NCBI GenBank assembly: GCA_015501585.1
Contig: JADNRY010000189.1
Location: 1 to 64,000, forward strand
Reading direction: 5' to 3'
Length of the DNA: 64,000 nucleotides
DNA from: Rhodocollybia butyracea
Lineage: Eukaryota > Basidiomycota > Agaricomycetes > Agaricales > Omphalotaceae
The notes under the pieces are model-generated. The model searched no databases and was not told the DNA's origin. It saw only the letters and a program-made list of their open reading frames with translations. The position numbers and the translations under genes are program-made. Shown here piece by piece: positions 19,401 through 31,729 of the stretch (within the stretch, counting starts at the first letter, position 1; the number at the start of each line of letters is the position of its first letter).

Positions 19401-20205
19401 CTGAATGAGAACCAAGCAGGTTCAAAACTTGAGAGGTTTGACTGCACTCATCCATTGCATCTAGAATGATATACACTGATTGCATGTCCCTCACAACCTC
19501 AGCCAAAGCATTTTCAAGGTCCTTCAAGCTTGCCTGCATAGAACCATTTTTGCAGTTTTTATACAGGTTGTGCAGGGCAGGGTGAAGCTTATCTTGACAA
19601 ATGGCCATCTGGAACAGTATGGACAGTAAAAATCCTCGATAGTTTGCTTTAGCCCCAGAGTTATCTCGGTTGTCAAAATAATAGAAGCAAACCATGCTCT
19701 GGGACTGTTTTATGTCGTCAATAATGGTGGTACTGGAAGAAGAAAGTAAAAAAAAAGCAACTCAGTTAAAATAAAACATATATCAAAAATATACTTGCGA
19801 AAGAACAGGTTTTCCAGATCCGACTGGAAGGATCATCAAATCAAGTTCATATTCATCCGACACAAAATACATAGTACCTTTACCCTGAATCCAGAGCAGA
19901 TGGATTTCACTATTTTTCCACTTCAGGTATGTTGGATCAGAGAGCAGCCATTGGCCAGTGCCAGGCGTGCGTTTTTCTGAAGCGGCATTGAGGTTCACAG
20001 AAGGATCTGGAGGGTTCAGCCAGTCCCGGATGGCAGGTACATGGTCGGAAACTATGGATTAGAATGAAATGAGTATAAGTTCGGAGTCCATGGTGATATC
20101 GTTAATGCACGCACCCCAATTGTTTGTTACATGAACATCTCCTTCCACATTATTCATCACTGGCTGATACAAGGAGAAATTAGAGGCATGCTCGAAAAAC
20201 GACAT
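16496..20205 (-). pseudogene. NACHT-ankyrin STAND (NLR-like) gene, frame-broken
   Basis: Family role: NACHT STAND proteins are ATP-driven switches that sense ligands, often in fungal non-self recognition. Exons on the minus strand: 20205-20115, 20051-19878, 19823-19799 (25 nt), 19732-19211, and 19158 down to 16496. The N-terminus MSFFEHASNFSLYQPVMNNV plus EGD is the short basidiomycete STAND type. The P-loop exon encodes GKVGSGKPVLS, with Pro where the paralogue at 45 kb has Thr. Walker B is YIILDAMDEC. A winged-helix-like region (LPRDLEETY, LLLWLTYAFVPLS) follows. In a run of seven A (18548-18554) the frame shifts and stops at 18501. In the other frame about 16 ankyrin repeats run to 16496. 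With six A the product would be 1,157 residues. Either assembly error or a true pseudogene. Confidence 0.85.
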
Positions 20206-22090
20206 GATGAGCGGAAGTGAAGAAGTGGCGGACTCGTGCGAACGGCAAAATCCGCGCATTGAAGTCACTTGATTCACCTGAATTCACCTGACCACCCAAG
20301 CGCTTACTGGTACTGAACGATATTGAGGAGTTTAACGCATTAAACAGTTTGCAGGCAAAGATCAGTACTTCTAACACAGTCCAGGTCACTAGATGCAAAC
20401 GCCCGAACTTAAATTTACGCTGGCTAGCAGCGATTATACTCCGGGGAGCTACGAAAGCCCAGTATGATGCTTATCCCCGAAACTCACCCAGTCTTGCCCG
20501 TTGCCTCTCCTTCAACCTTGCAACGCCCGACAAGGAACGTGAAGAACCAGATTAATCAAGATGAGTCGGATCGGTCGGATGGTGGGCCAAAGCCTGCTGT
20601 AGATCCGTGGAGCAATACTCAGGCCCTGCGTATCGCCCTTTCCCAACTCTCTCCCTGACAATTCTGTGTTCTACCCACCCCGACTCACCGTCTATCTCGG
20701 TACTGACGTCACGGGCGAGCATTGCAGTCTCAAATTCTTCTTCATTCTGCCTCCCACTCTGTCTTATCGCTCAGACTCGTTTGCGATAAAGCCACTGTAA
20801 ACAAGGTTAGGACATTCCCTCCTTCCCTCATTCCCATTCATTATCCCCACAGTATAAGACGAAGGCAGGTTTCGAGTCCGTCCACCACAATCGGTCGGAC
20901 TCATCTTTAGGCTGGATGACCCGAGGTGAGCCAGAGAAGGAGTAGATTTGTAACGGGGTAGGAGAGCGGGTTCGAAGATAGATTCGGAGAGCCAGAAGGA
21001 CAGAACCAGACGAGTTCGAACTAAAGTACTCGGCCAAAGGTGGAGTCGGGCCCCCCCAAGGCCAAAACAGGGCTCCCGATTAAACAATCGTTCTTTGAGT
21101 GAGGCAAGCGCTCCCTACCTGTCAGGCTCTTTATGCACCTTTTTGAATCCCATCATTCTCCCCTAGCAATAGCAACGGTAAATTGACACACAGACTCGAC
21201 AAGCCCTCAATCTTGCTCCTATCGCGGGTGCATGACTGGTTTCAAACGCGACATGCCGTGTATCCTTATAGCCGGGGAATGCACCTCCAAGCGTCCGTGG
21301 AACACCGAGTGAAGATACAAGCAAAGCCAAACATGATCGATGATCTTTCTGAAAACAAAATCCAGTCCACTTTCCATGCACCCTCATTTTGAACTGCTCC
21401 TCAATTTTCCGTTGTGAAAAAATGTTTCTCGAAGGTTACGTTGCACACGAGCAAACTTCCTTCAACCAGCAGACCGCGTCAAGTCAGTGTGAATACGCCG
21501 TGGAATTTCAACTACTCTTTCTCTTCAAGTCATCTAACACCGAGCGTACGAGAATGATAAGATGTCAACGTTGTTAGCGCCGAGGGTGGTTTGGGGGCGA
21601 GAGTAGGATCGTAGGGAAAACGGATTGGATGAAGATGAGTTCAAATCAACGTCCAGGGATTCGGAATGACACGAGATTTGGCGAATTCAGTCGCAGGACG
21701 TCGACCATCGTTGAGAGAGAATGACGCGTTGGTTTGATTTGGCTTGTGGTAGGCGTAAAAAAAAAGAATAGGCGCGCTGAGATGATAAGCGCTGGAGCTC
21801 GGACTGTCAAAAGAACTAGTGCACACTAGCAGTGTTTCATTCATTCTTATTGCAAACTATATTCCAGCTCTGACCAGTGATACCGCTACTGGTGCGGAGC
21901 TGGTAGAATAATAAAGTTATTACTTCTTTTGGAATCCCAGGACCTCACAAGTCCAATTCCACGAGTCCCTGCCAGACTCCTCGTAAATTCACTCGCAATA
22001 GTCTCCGAAACGTGTCTAAGTTGCTGCCTTTCGAGTCAAACTCAAACTCAAACATGCACTGGTGCTAAAATGAAACACGAAGATACTACA
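20206..22090. other. NLR upstream region, duplicated at 0.85-2.75 kb
   Basis: This is the 5' region of the minus-strand NLR followed by DNA shared with 0.85-2.75 kb. Scattered ORFs of 60-110 codons on both strands are not conserved in the other copy. The gcgcgctg motif near 21,776 marks a member of the dispersed repeat seen at 29.6, 42.9, 53.3 and 57.6 kb. No gene called. Confidence 0.5.
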
Positions 22091-22100
22091 TATACACGAA

Positions 22101-23397
22101 TCACGGTAACCATATAAACGTCGATCTGGTCGGAATGTCCAAGTTCCTAACCACCTCCTCCAAATTCCTCCCTCCCTCAACCCTCCTATACACCACCGTC
22201 CCCGCCTCCCCAGCCACTCCGGCCGCAATAAGAAACTCATCCCCTCCATTACTCACCAACCCAATCTCCATCCCCCGGATCTGATTTAGCCCAGTAAATA
22301 CCTCTGTCACAAGCCTCAGTTCCTCGTCAGGCCTCCCTTGATTAACATGTTCGAATATCGCGATGGCGTCCCCTCGAGGGTCTTGTACCCCTTGGTTGCG
22401 GTTCGACGCGTAGATGTAGGGCGTGGGGAATTTGGATGTGGGGGTTGAGATGAGGATTTCCGATGCACACATTTCTGCGCCTTCAGGGAGGCCATGGGGG
22501 AGGATGGACTCGCTGTCGATAATGGTGGAGGTTCCGTTTGGGGGTGCAGGGATGGGTTGGACGGTTAGGGTGTTAGAGAGTTGGTGGAGGACGAAGATTC
22601 GATCGTCTATGGAGAGAGGCTCGTTAAGGGCTGGGTTCACATCGAGAAATAAGTTGGCACTCACCGAAAATCCTCATGTGCCGAGGCCCGCTAAACAAGG
22701 GCTGAGGGATCAATCCGGTAATGTCCCAGTCGCCCGGGCCAGCATCAGCGCTATGAGTCAATCTCCAGAGCTTGTCTCCTCCCTTTTTTCGCCGCCGTGA
22801 GTCTTTGAGAATGGCTTTACGACTCTCGAAGCAACCAACTCACCAAATCAGGGATGATAACTTCCCCTTCAAACTCCACAACCATATGCGGATGCGATAA
22901 ATTATTGACCGGGGGAGGGAAGGTAATAAGCGGCGAAGCATCATTATCAAAGAACAAAAAAGTAGAATCTGTAGGGATTATGCGTCCCGTTCCCGAGTTG
23001 TAATTCACGACGCCGACCTGGCCGGTAGACAAAGCTGCCGTGAATGCGGGGCGGTCGCCTTCTGAGGATATAGTATCATGGGGACCAGTTAATACACCCT
23101 CGGGTGTCGTGGTAAAGGACTGGAGAGCGCCTATGGGGGATATTTCGTTGACTGCACTGGAAAGATTAACGATGATGAACGTTAATAATGAGTGTTGGCC
23201 TGCATCAGGCCAAAGAAAAAAGTAATAACTTGTATAACGTACTAGAGAATGCTTGCATTCGTCGGATGAGGACTTATCCACGAGATATTAGGTCCAGTGG
23301 GGAACGTCGAAGCGAGATCGAGAGTACCGGCCACCGAGTTGAATAAGTACGTAGCGATAAAGGTGTCGTAACCTCCAGCAAGGATTGTAAGATTCAT
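22101..23397 (-). CDS. Lactonase-family (6-phosphogluconolactonase-like) beta-propeller protein
   Basis: The four exons reconstructed on the minus strand are 23397-23243, 23156-22844, 22782-22665 and 22606-22101, with introns of 86, 61 and 58 bases, all GT-AG, and frames that join cleanly to 363 codons. The product starts MNLTILAGGYDTFIATYLFN and contains lactonase/7-bladed propeller signatures: GDRPAFTAALSTGQVGVVNY, SHPHMVVE, ITGLIPQP, SGPRHMRIF, LHQLSNTLTVQ and YIYASNRN. Length and motifs fit the fungal cytosolic lactonase family (Pfam Lactonase type), whose members hydrolyse sugar or muconate lactones. The exact substrate cannot be told. No signal peptide is evident. The gene looks intact and is the most housekeeping-like one here. 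It is convergent to nothing close; its 3' end faces the duplicated block. Confidence 0.88.
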
Positions 23398-23399
23398 GG

Positions 23400-25520
23400 G
23401 GAGGAGATGTTAAGCGACTTGAACAGTGAGCGATGACGGAGTATTTGTATTATTTGTATTATATGTACTTAGGTATGACGATGTATGAGAGTTCAGAGTC
23501 TTCTATTGGAAGTTTAGAACATCTAGTAAGTTTGTAGTCGAAGAACTTGTGCGGGAGAATGCAGCAAGAGACTCAGCAGACTCGAAAGCATGCGGAGTGA
23601 CTAATCACGAGTGGTAAATTCTCCAGAACAACCTTACCAAAAGAGGAGATCCAACTTCGAAGGTTAGGAGTAACAAGGGCCCAGTTCTGTGACATGTTAT
23701 TGATTTATTCCTGAAATTGACCCATGGCCAGTCTTCCTTCTACGTCTTTCTTCTTCATCCTGCTTCTTCATCCTTCCTGCATTCCTGCATCAGAAAAAAG
23801 AGTGCCACTCACTCAGCCATGGTGGACAACAGGCTCAGCTTACCATTTACAAACCTAAATCTCCTTCTGAGTCTTTACCACGTCTTTACCACACCCAGTC
23901 ACATCGAAAACATTTCTTTGTCATTGTACACGGCCTATCTATAGCTTGTGAGACGCGAACACCTGTGAATGGGTGTTCTCTGAATACATCAAGAACATTT
24001 CTGGACAATCATTCTCACCGGTAAGGTAAATTTATTCCATTTTAGACGACTGTAGTCTGGTTGTACTACTAAGGGACTTGCTTGAAGAAGTCCCAAGCTA
24101 ATATAAATTCTTCGACGTTCCAGGATACTACATGGTAATACGGATCGGATCGGGCCCTGGTATGAAAGAAGTAGTATATTTCTATAATGGCTTGTTCACT
24201 TGTGATTTGTGAAGCATAAAGACAGGCGAGGGGAACACATATACTCACCTTATCCATAAGCATAAGCTCTTGATTTTATCAAGTATCTGAGCCTTGAATA
24301 TTTGAATATTTGAGGTTGGAGCCGAAGAGAGGAAGGACATAATGTAAGTAGTATGAAATTACATATACACGCAATTGAAACAAAATGGAATATCCAAACT
24401 CAGAAGTTTTCCTTTCATGGCTCTTCAAACTATCCTCAACGCCTCTTGCAAGTTGCCTCAACCTCACTCCCATATTTGTTCATCAGCTGTTCATTCTTAC
24501 CGGCATCTCTAACCCGGCCTGTGCAAAAGTCAAATGTCGATGATCGAGTAACGGCTAGCTTTAAGAGTACTGCTTTCCCCGCGACCGCCGATGACTTCAT
24601 AGATTTCCCATTGCTCTACATAGATATAGTCCAGTTTCATGGAGAATGGATCGGCAAAAAAAAAAAAAAAATAGAGAATGGAATCGGCACAAAATCAGAT
24701 ACAGTACTATAACTTGGCCTCAATTGTCAAAAGCAAACGCGAAAGTGACGGTGGTAAGAGAAATCTGGATCGTGACAGGCGCCTCACATTCTCTGTTCGA
24801 CAGGCATGTCCATTCACCATGCCAGTGCCAGTGCTGGATGCATTACTCCCTTATGGACAGTTACTCGCTAGCACGATCATTAAATTGGCTTGATATGCCT
24901 ATTCTGAATACGATGACTCGGCACGTAGGATTTTCAAAGTAATTTTCATTACTTTGAAATTTGAATAACAACACCATTGAAGCTATGTTTTACTTTCAAT
25001 AATAAAAACTTCTAACACGGCTACTGGACAATGTTTGTCTTGTCCTGGCAGACCCGGAGCATTTTATGCGAACAGCCTGGCCAAAAAAGGTCAAAGCGTT
25101 GAGAAGTTAAAATAGAGGGAGAATGTGAGCAGAAAGTCAAATGAAACCAGCAGTGCCAGCTGTGGTGCTTGTGGCCAAAATGCTTCAAGGATAGCCCATC
25201 TGACCATGTCAGAAGCTCAGAAGCTGGCGGCTGCCCATCAAATCTTCGTTTAGTGCTTCTTCGCTTCATTTTTTTGTACAACCGATCAATAACCGATCCA
25301 ATTCTCTAGAATTTGGCTGGCCTTATTCTGTCTGTATTGCCATGACTGACTGCTCTCTTTGATGTGGAGAACCGAGGATACATCCGACGAACAGACTCAT
25401 CATGGTTACTGTCAGCCCAACTTTGGAGTACCATGATTAAGCGAGAAAATGATGCTATGTACACAAGTTATAAGAGGTGGCTTTCATCGTTGTTTCATCG
25501 AATCATCTCTGATTCAGACT
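23400..25520. other. Intergenic, no confident gene
   Basis: Upstream of the lactonase gene lie short ORFs without recognisable domains. One beginning at 23,724 encodes a short hydrophobic start (MASLPSTSFFFILLL) but stops within 45 codons. An A-run at 24,656-24,671 is flanked by near-identical 14-15-base repeats. A TATA-like or polyadenylation context is unclear. Nothing else supported. Confidence 0.45.
24642..24688. other. Poly(A) tract bracketed by a short direct repeat
   Basis: A run of 16 A (24656-24671) lies between gagaatggatcggc (24642-24655) and gagaatggaatcggc (24674-24688). This is what an extremely truncated retroposon insertion would leave: little beyond the A tail plus a target duplication. 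Simple slippage is the alternative. Confidence 0.4.
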
Positions 25521-25523
25521 ATA

Positions 25524-27236
25524 ATGGCCTGCACAGACGTGACCTGTCTCACCTCCGCCCAGTTTCAATTCTTTCTATTAGTCCTCCTTCCAGTTGCGGT
25601 GGGTGGCAGGCACACAATTCTGTGGAGCACAGCTGCTAACATTGGGCCCATATTTAAAGCTGGAGTTATTCCTCTATGGTAAGCACTGAGCTTCATTAAG
25701 ACGATGAAACTCAAAACCTCACAACGATACTTATAGGAATTTTTTTGAGTATTTTCGGGCTCAGCATCTATGTCTTCCGGCAAAAATTGAGGCCCGGGAA
25801 GCTATACGTTATGGCAACACTCTTGTTTTTTGCGTTGGCCACCTCTTCGGTCATAATAGACCTACTCAGTAAACATAATGCCTTCTTGGAATTTATTGGC
25901 TCTTCCCCCGCCCTGAACTTCAACGAGGAGCTTCTAGATCAGTATCGAGAATCACTTCACACTGAAGGTTTCTCTTTTGCTACAAAATCCATCTTCTTTG
26001 TCACTAGGTTCGTTTTTTATGTCATTATAGTAGTCTTGCTCATGAGAAGGATGGATAAAGCGCTCTTGAGGATCTATTATTGGTGTGTTGTTCAAGGCTT
26101 CATCATCATGTGTTCAGTTCTTTTTATCGACGCTTAGCTACACCGATGTTGTTGTTTGTGGAATGCAAGGAAAATAGTGATCATCCCACTAGCTCTCACT
26201 GTACTGGGGATTATTCGTACATATCCAAATCTAACATGGGCGGGCATCATTAGCTTACCATTTAACAGCTTTAGGAATCTTTTTGCAATTTGGGTTTGGG
26301 AAAAGTAACAGCCTCTTTATTGTTTATGTTGTGGTCGGCATTTTCAAAGAGCTCATACTCACGGGGATGCTAGGTTTGATTACAACTCATGATCCACATG
26401 ATTCTATTGATGCTTTTATACAATTATAGCATCCAGGCTTTGGTGGCTGAACCGTCAAGCAGAGAAATTACTTGGGAAAAATTCTAGAAATGTGATAACA
26501 AATCTTACACAAATTTTGTATGAAGTTATTGTGAATCATCCGATGCTTTGACCTAAACCTTGAATAGTCTAGAATCTGGAATGCTTCTTCTACTCTTTTT
26601 GGGTGTAGCACTGGCAATGAATGAAGTTATATCTCAATTTGGGTTAACAAATTCAATGCCACAAGGTGAACCCGGGATCGAGAGTATGTGTTCATTCACA
26701 CAGGTTACTGTAAGTAATACTATGTCCATTGTCCTCTAAACTATATTACTGAAACACCCCACCAGGCCATTGTGTCTACATTAATTCTCGTACGCATAGG
26801 ATTAGGAGTTGATGTACAACCTTCTGAAGGTAAACATCGTACAAATATGGACCCCAATACCGCGGTCGAGTCGCTTGCCCCAGATCTGGAGCAGGCTATT
26901 ATAAATGTGGAAGATTCCAATTCGGTTACTCCCCACCCCTTTTTACTCAAATACCATGACCTATCTTCGGGAGCAACCTTCATGCCAGCAGGGAGCGCTA
27001 CTGTTCGGCCATTTTCACTGAAATACCAAGCCCCATCACCTCTGCCAGAGCCAGGCCGCATCATTGGTCGTTTAATTCGTCCATTCTCACTTAAATACAT
27101 CATACCTCCCAATAGCCAGGCCCTCTCCGAAGACATTGCAGATGTACATCCAATCTCCGACGATCACTCTCTCGATTTCGAGTCAGATCTACCTCGTTAT
27201 CAGGCCCTCAATGAAGTTGCAGCTTCGACTTGCTAG
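25524..27236 (+). pseudogene. Probable seven-helix membrane protein gene, frame-broken
   Basis: The pieces resemble the uncharacterised seven-helix membrane proteins common in Agaricomycetes. An N-terminal hydrophobic stretch (QFQFFLLVLLPVAV) is followed, after a 58-base intron (25679-25736), by IFGLSIYVFRQKLRPGKL and YVMATLLFFALATSSVIIDL. Further on come FVTRFVFYVIIVVLL, LHRCCCLWNARKIVII and a last helix ending STLILVRIGLG. A polar cytoplasmic tail of about 150 residues follows to the stop at 27236. The second exon joins in frame only if the T-run at 25744 is one shorter, and a TAG sits at about 26136 between FIDA and LHRCC. No ligand or function can be inferred. The last part of the tail is duplicated at 40.4-40.6 kb. 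Confidence 0.55.
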
Positions 27237-29620
27237 GGATATAAAGTCGATAACATGGTAATAGCACTTGACAAGATTTACGCTAGAGGTTCCGATATAT
27301 CGTGTTGGGTAGGACAAAATTCTGTAGAGATGGGTAGTTTAGAATCGATACTCAAGTTCAAGCTCAAGTTACTGAGTTTATAATCCACATCCGTACTACT
27401 ATGTAGAGCTGAGTCGGAGTGGAGAACTTCAAGGTAAAAGAAAATGTAAGTTGACAATAATAACAATTCAGTTTCAAGTAGTCATCGGGAAACTGGTTGT
27501 ACTGGTTGTCCATGGAAGGGAGAGGTTGAAAAAATTCTGCTTGAGGGGAGCAGAGTCGTGTCATGCAGTGTATTGCAAGAGGCGGATGCGGTGGATGAGT
27601 GAGGATGGCTGAGAGGTCAAATAATTAGTAGTGAGAAAAGTACGAGTATATTTAAAGTCGTACTTTCGGTAACAAGTGTGCTGACCGTCGGGTTTGATTC
27701 GATTCCTTTACTGGCCAAGAAGAAAAAGAGCGCACACTGACGGCTACACAAGTATAGTCCGAATTAGTTGAAGTGATCGCAAACGCAGCTATCCAAATTT
27801 GGGAAAACTTACCTACAACTTTGACGTGTCCTGTTGCCGTTTTCTCTTCCGATTCAGTCGGATTGGTGACCAATGGATCCTCCGTTGTACTTTTCAGCAT
27901 CCTCTTTTGGGTCCCCTAACTGGCACTATCCATCTCAGTTCTATCACACCACCCATTGGCTTCGAAAACCCCCATAAACATCTTATCTGCGTTCCTCGCT
28001 GTTTCGAATGCAATCGAACTTGGTTGCCGTTGCGAGAATGGAGCGCTGGAAGATGGAAAAGAGTTTGGTTAGAGTTTGTGTATTGCTTCTTTGCCCGCAC
28101 GCATTCGATTTGTGAAAGAGTTACCGCGCCGGACTCACAAAGACTAAACCAATGGGATGGAGGAGATATCATTGAAGGCTGGTAATTCTGGTACTGATGG
28201 TTCTGATGAAAGAGGATCTGCCTTGGTGTACATTGGTGTATCGTTAACAGGTCACGTCGGGTGGAAGTCAGGATTAAGTGCGAAGGGCATTGAAGGGGCG
28301 TCAGTGTAAATACATAGCATGAATGATCAATCGATCATGCAAAAGCCCCATTATCCATGACCTCAGCTGCCTCGCTGGTAATGGCGCGTTTCTATGTATT
28401 TATTCTGGATAAACATGACGGCGAGTAGGGGATTCAATGGGTAGAATGAGTAGAACAGGACATAAGACTCGGGAGAAGTGGGATGTAGGGCAGGGTGGAT
28501 AAGTGGAGAGTCCCGATATTGTATCGCACTCCTCGAAACCATCATCACCATCTCACAATGGCTCCAACCAATCCAGCTCATGTAATCCGAGTCTCTACGC
28601 GTCCCAGACGCCCGATATCCACGTCTAAGGCACCGGAAATGGCAGATGCGTCGCCTGTAGGCTTTCAGAGAGGTTGTAAGGACAATAGAGGAGTATAGTC
28701 GTTCTGACTCGCCGCTAGTTGCTAGGCCGGAAAAGTAATTTAAGTCGGCAAGGTGCAAGATAAGAATGACCGTTGCAACGTTGAGCGCTAGCTGGCCGAA
28801 GCTCTCAAGGGAATTGTAACTTGGTAGAATTTGAGACATACATATTACATAGCGATTGGAGTGTAATCAAACCGTGGAACACGTTCAAGATTCGAGGGAG
28901 CCAGAGAGAGAGCCGTACCGCCGTTTGCTGGACCTAGTAAGCGTGAACGCGTGAGCTCGCAGAGCTTCAATAGATTGGTGTTTGCGCCGTTTGTGCACAA
29001 TAAGTCGGTGCAGGCGAAGGATACACTGAGCGTTGTTTAGCTTCTCTGATCGAGGTACGTCTGGCTTCCTAGGAAAGGTGAGATGGATAATTAGCAGAAA
29101 GATCATCTATGCCTGACACCTGAAAACGGCACTCACTTGCGGGCATTTTTCCCAATCCCCAGGCCTTCCTTGACCTTGACCTCATTTCAGCGCACTCAAA
29201 GTGGAAGAAAATCCCATGGAAAGATCCGGCAACCAATCGTCGAATCTGTAGGCTCTCTGAACCAGTTAGAGTGGACCGACTTTTCCAGGGTTTGGTTCTG
29301 CAGAGTCCATATAGCTCCAGGTAGGTTCATACTCCGTATCTGTCTCGCTCTTCCCAGCCTATACGTAGTAACGTGCATGTAGGAAATATGCATACCAGGA
29401 GCTGGAACGTTTTTGAGTATGTGTTTCCACTGGAAGACGATGTCACGATTTGAGCTTTGGATGAATATTTGAATACCACCGGAATAGCTGAGAGCAGTGA
29501 ACATGGTTGGTTTAGAGTCGTACATCCATCGGCTTCCATTCGTTTACTGGCCACGACGGCTCGGGGAAAAAAAAAATAGGCGCGCTGGCGCCTACTACGT
29601 TCCCAATTTAGCAATCCTGA
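27237..29620. repeat. Duplicated block (partner of 40.6-43.0 kb), no clear gene
   Basis: Downstream of the membrane-protein gene the sequence runs parallel to 40,613-42,970. Shared anchors are tagtagtgagaaaagtacg near 27,631, the gccaagaagaaaaagag region (27,713 and 41,107), the exon-like aaaacccc region (27,966 and 41,328) and ttcctaggaaaggtga (29,069 and 42,390). Several ORFs share peptides between copies, for example IVFQWKHILKNVPAP near 29,430, but none stays open in all copies. It may be a decayed multi-exon gene family on the minus strand. I leave it unnamed. Confidence 0.5.
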
Positions 29621-29640
29621 AAACCACCAGCTCCACGTGC
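29395..29640 (-). repeat. Member of a dispersed repeat family
   Basis: The stretch around gagtatgtgtttccactgga and aataggcgcgctggcgccta recurs at 42,740-42,970, 51,520-51,700, 53,140-53,370 and 57,395-57,650, with partial copies near 2,700 and 21,770. On the minus strand several copies encode versions of AHPIVFQWKHILENVPAP, hinting at a degenerate exon. Confidence 0.6.
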
Positions 29641-31057
29641 TGTTTGTCGCTTTTCAGCGCTATCGTGAAACAACCATTCTTCCTATCACCAACGTTATCA
29701 GTATCCCAGTTCAACGACTCTTCTAAACCCTTGCGCGACGTTCATGTAGAGCTGCAATTCCGTATCGCACCGCAGACCCCCTCAATCTCATCCGCACCCC
29801 TCGCCGTCCCCAGTATACTCATTATCTGTCATTGCAAGGAAGGACGATTTGAACCAACCCCATAGGGAAAGGGATATCAAAGCCTGGCAGACAACAGTAC
29901 AACAGTTCTGCCTTGGTCAACAATGTACATTTCCGTACCGTTATGTAACTGTTCACACACAGTTGGATGAAAGGCGCGAGGCAAAAGGGCATCAGAAAAC
30001 CAAAAAGGTAATAAACCCCTTGTGCATCTAGTTCCTACCAGTTTCCCCCATTTCCGGTGAATTTCTCCTGGCGCCACGAGACTCTACTTTGCTCTCGCGT
30101 CCCATTTATCAACTGATATTATTCGCTTGAAAATTATCACACCCAATCTCGGTCCATACTCTATTTTGATAGATTCCTGTACTTCCATACTTCCATAAAC
30201 GACATACTCCTCTCCGGCGCTGTTTCAAAGACCCTCTTATTCCCCCCATTCCACCGAGCAACCCAGAACCATCCTCGGAATGCCATCGCTGCTGTTCAAT
30301 TCTCGCACTCCGGCAAGGAAGTTGTGTGGCTGACGCCGGGTTCTGTGTTATCGCATGAGCCTATATATCCTGTCTATTTTGAGAAGGAAAACCTTGAGTA
30401 AGTATCTGTTTGAACTTTGTCATTGAGTTCTACTACTACTACTGAAGTACTGATCACCGACATTCCTGGATCCAAGCTTCTTTCTGCCTTTCGTTTTTCC
30501 TGATCTCGAAACTTCCCTCTAACCATGTCTCATCACACTGTTGGCGATCCGTTACGCATTTACGATACGCCACTGTAGAGTCTAGACCAAGGCCTACCTC
30601 CTTCCCTCTATCATGCATCTCCGTTCGGGACCCATTTTGTCGGTCCAACATCCAACGCTCATTTGGAATTACCTATTCCTTACTATTGGTCTGACCATCT
30701 TTGTCGAACTACCCAAGAAACTACCCTTGGTAATAGGCGCTCGTGGTTTGTCTCAAGGCCGCTTACTACAGCTGAATGAACGAAGGGGTCTCATATAAGT
30801 TGGCTGCGCGTCCGCATGATGTGGTGTTTCGCTTAATTTGAGTGACGTGAAGTTGTAGTATGGGCTTTCAAGTAGCGCTGCACAGGTCTGAAACATACCT
30901 ACCCGATTTAAGAGTGTATTCAAGGACCTCATTGTACTCATGCTCGTTGGTGTATGATACAACATCATTTCATCATTTCATGAACACATTTACAACATCA
31001 ATGTAACAAGTTTTTCGTAGTTTTACCATGTCGAACACTTCTGCGGATCGCGATGCA

Positions 31058-31722
31058 TCAAAGAGCGGCAACGAACTTGAGGGTCCATCGGTAGCGGGGA
31101 TTTTCGGCGTCATTAGCAAGCGCTACCTGGAATTTCGCAAGAGCAGGTTAAACTAAGGCTGCCGCTTTTTCAACAACCCCGACTCACCTCCGTTTGGCTA
31201 CCAGGAAGGGCCAGCACGAGTTTGTCGCTCCCAAGAGTGTAACCGATTCTATATTTTTGTTGAATATCCAAGTAGTATATGTAACTTGCAGGGAATACTC
31301 ACTTGTATTCGTCGTTTCCGGCATCAATAAGATTGACAACCACGGCCCTCCTGTAATAGACGACCTTCTCACCCTCATCCTATGTGGCTTATAAGCTCAA
31401 AGAATATGCAGAGGCGTCTGAGTACAGATGCAACTTACGTAGCGAGGCGGGAAGAAGAAACCATTGCCATGGGCGTCACTGTTGTTGGTTTGGATAGAGT
31501 AGGTACTGGCGGTCCTGCTCTGCCTTTTGATAATCCACTATAAACAGGTTAAGTTACGGAAAAATGGAGATAGCGCAAGATGCTAACCTGCTGGGCTACA
31601 GTGCCGTTGGCTTCGTAGCCTTGGATAGCGTTGCCTGTCACCGGACTGTTGCCTTTCAAGTCGAGCATGAGGCTCCTTCCAGTGTTTCTGATCGTGTATA
31701 CTCCGTCTTTGATTTCAACCAT
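31058..31722 (-). CDS. Ricin-B-type beta-trefoil lectin 1
   Basis: The five minus-strand exons are 31722-31588, 31537-31439, 31379-31303, 31248-31188 and 31126-31058, with introns of about 50-61 bases, all GT-AG, joining to 146 residues. The protein starts MVEIKDGVYTIRNTGRSLML and has the ricin-B signature DLKGN followed by IQGYEANGTVAQQW. Later come GNGFFFPPRY, KLVLALPGSQTEVALAND and a final RYRWTLKF. Small cytoplasmic beta-trefoil lectins of this size without a signal peptide are typical of Agaricomycetes, bind glycans and are often linked to defence against grazers. Specificity cannot be read. It is intact and is the reference for the two paralogues at 37 and 39 kb. The exon boundaries fall at the same places in all three. 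Confidence 0.86.
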
Positions 31723-31729
31723 GATGTGG

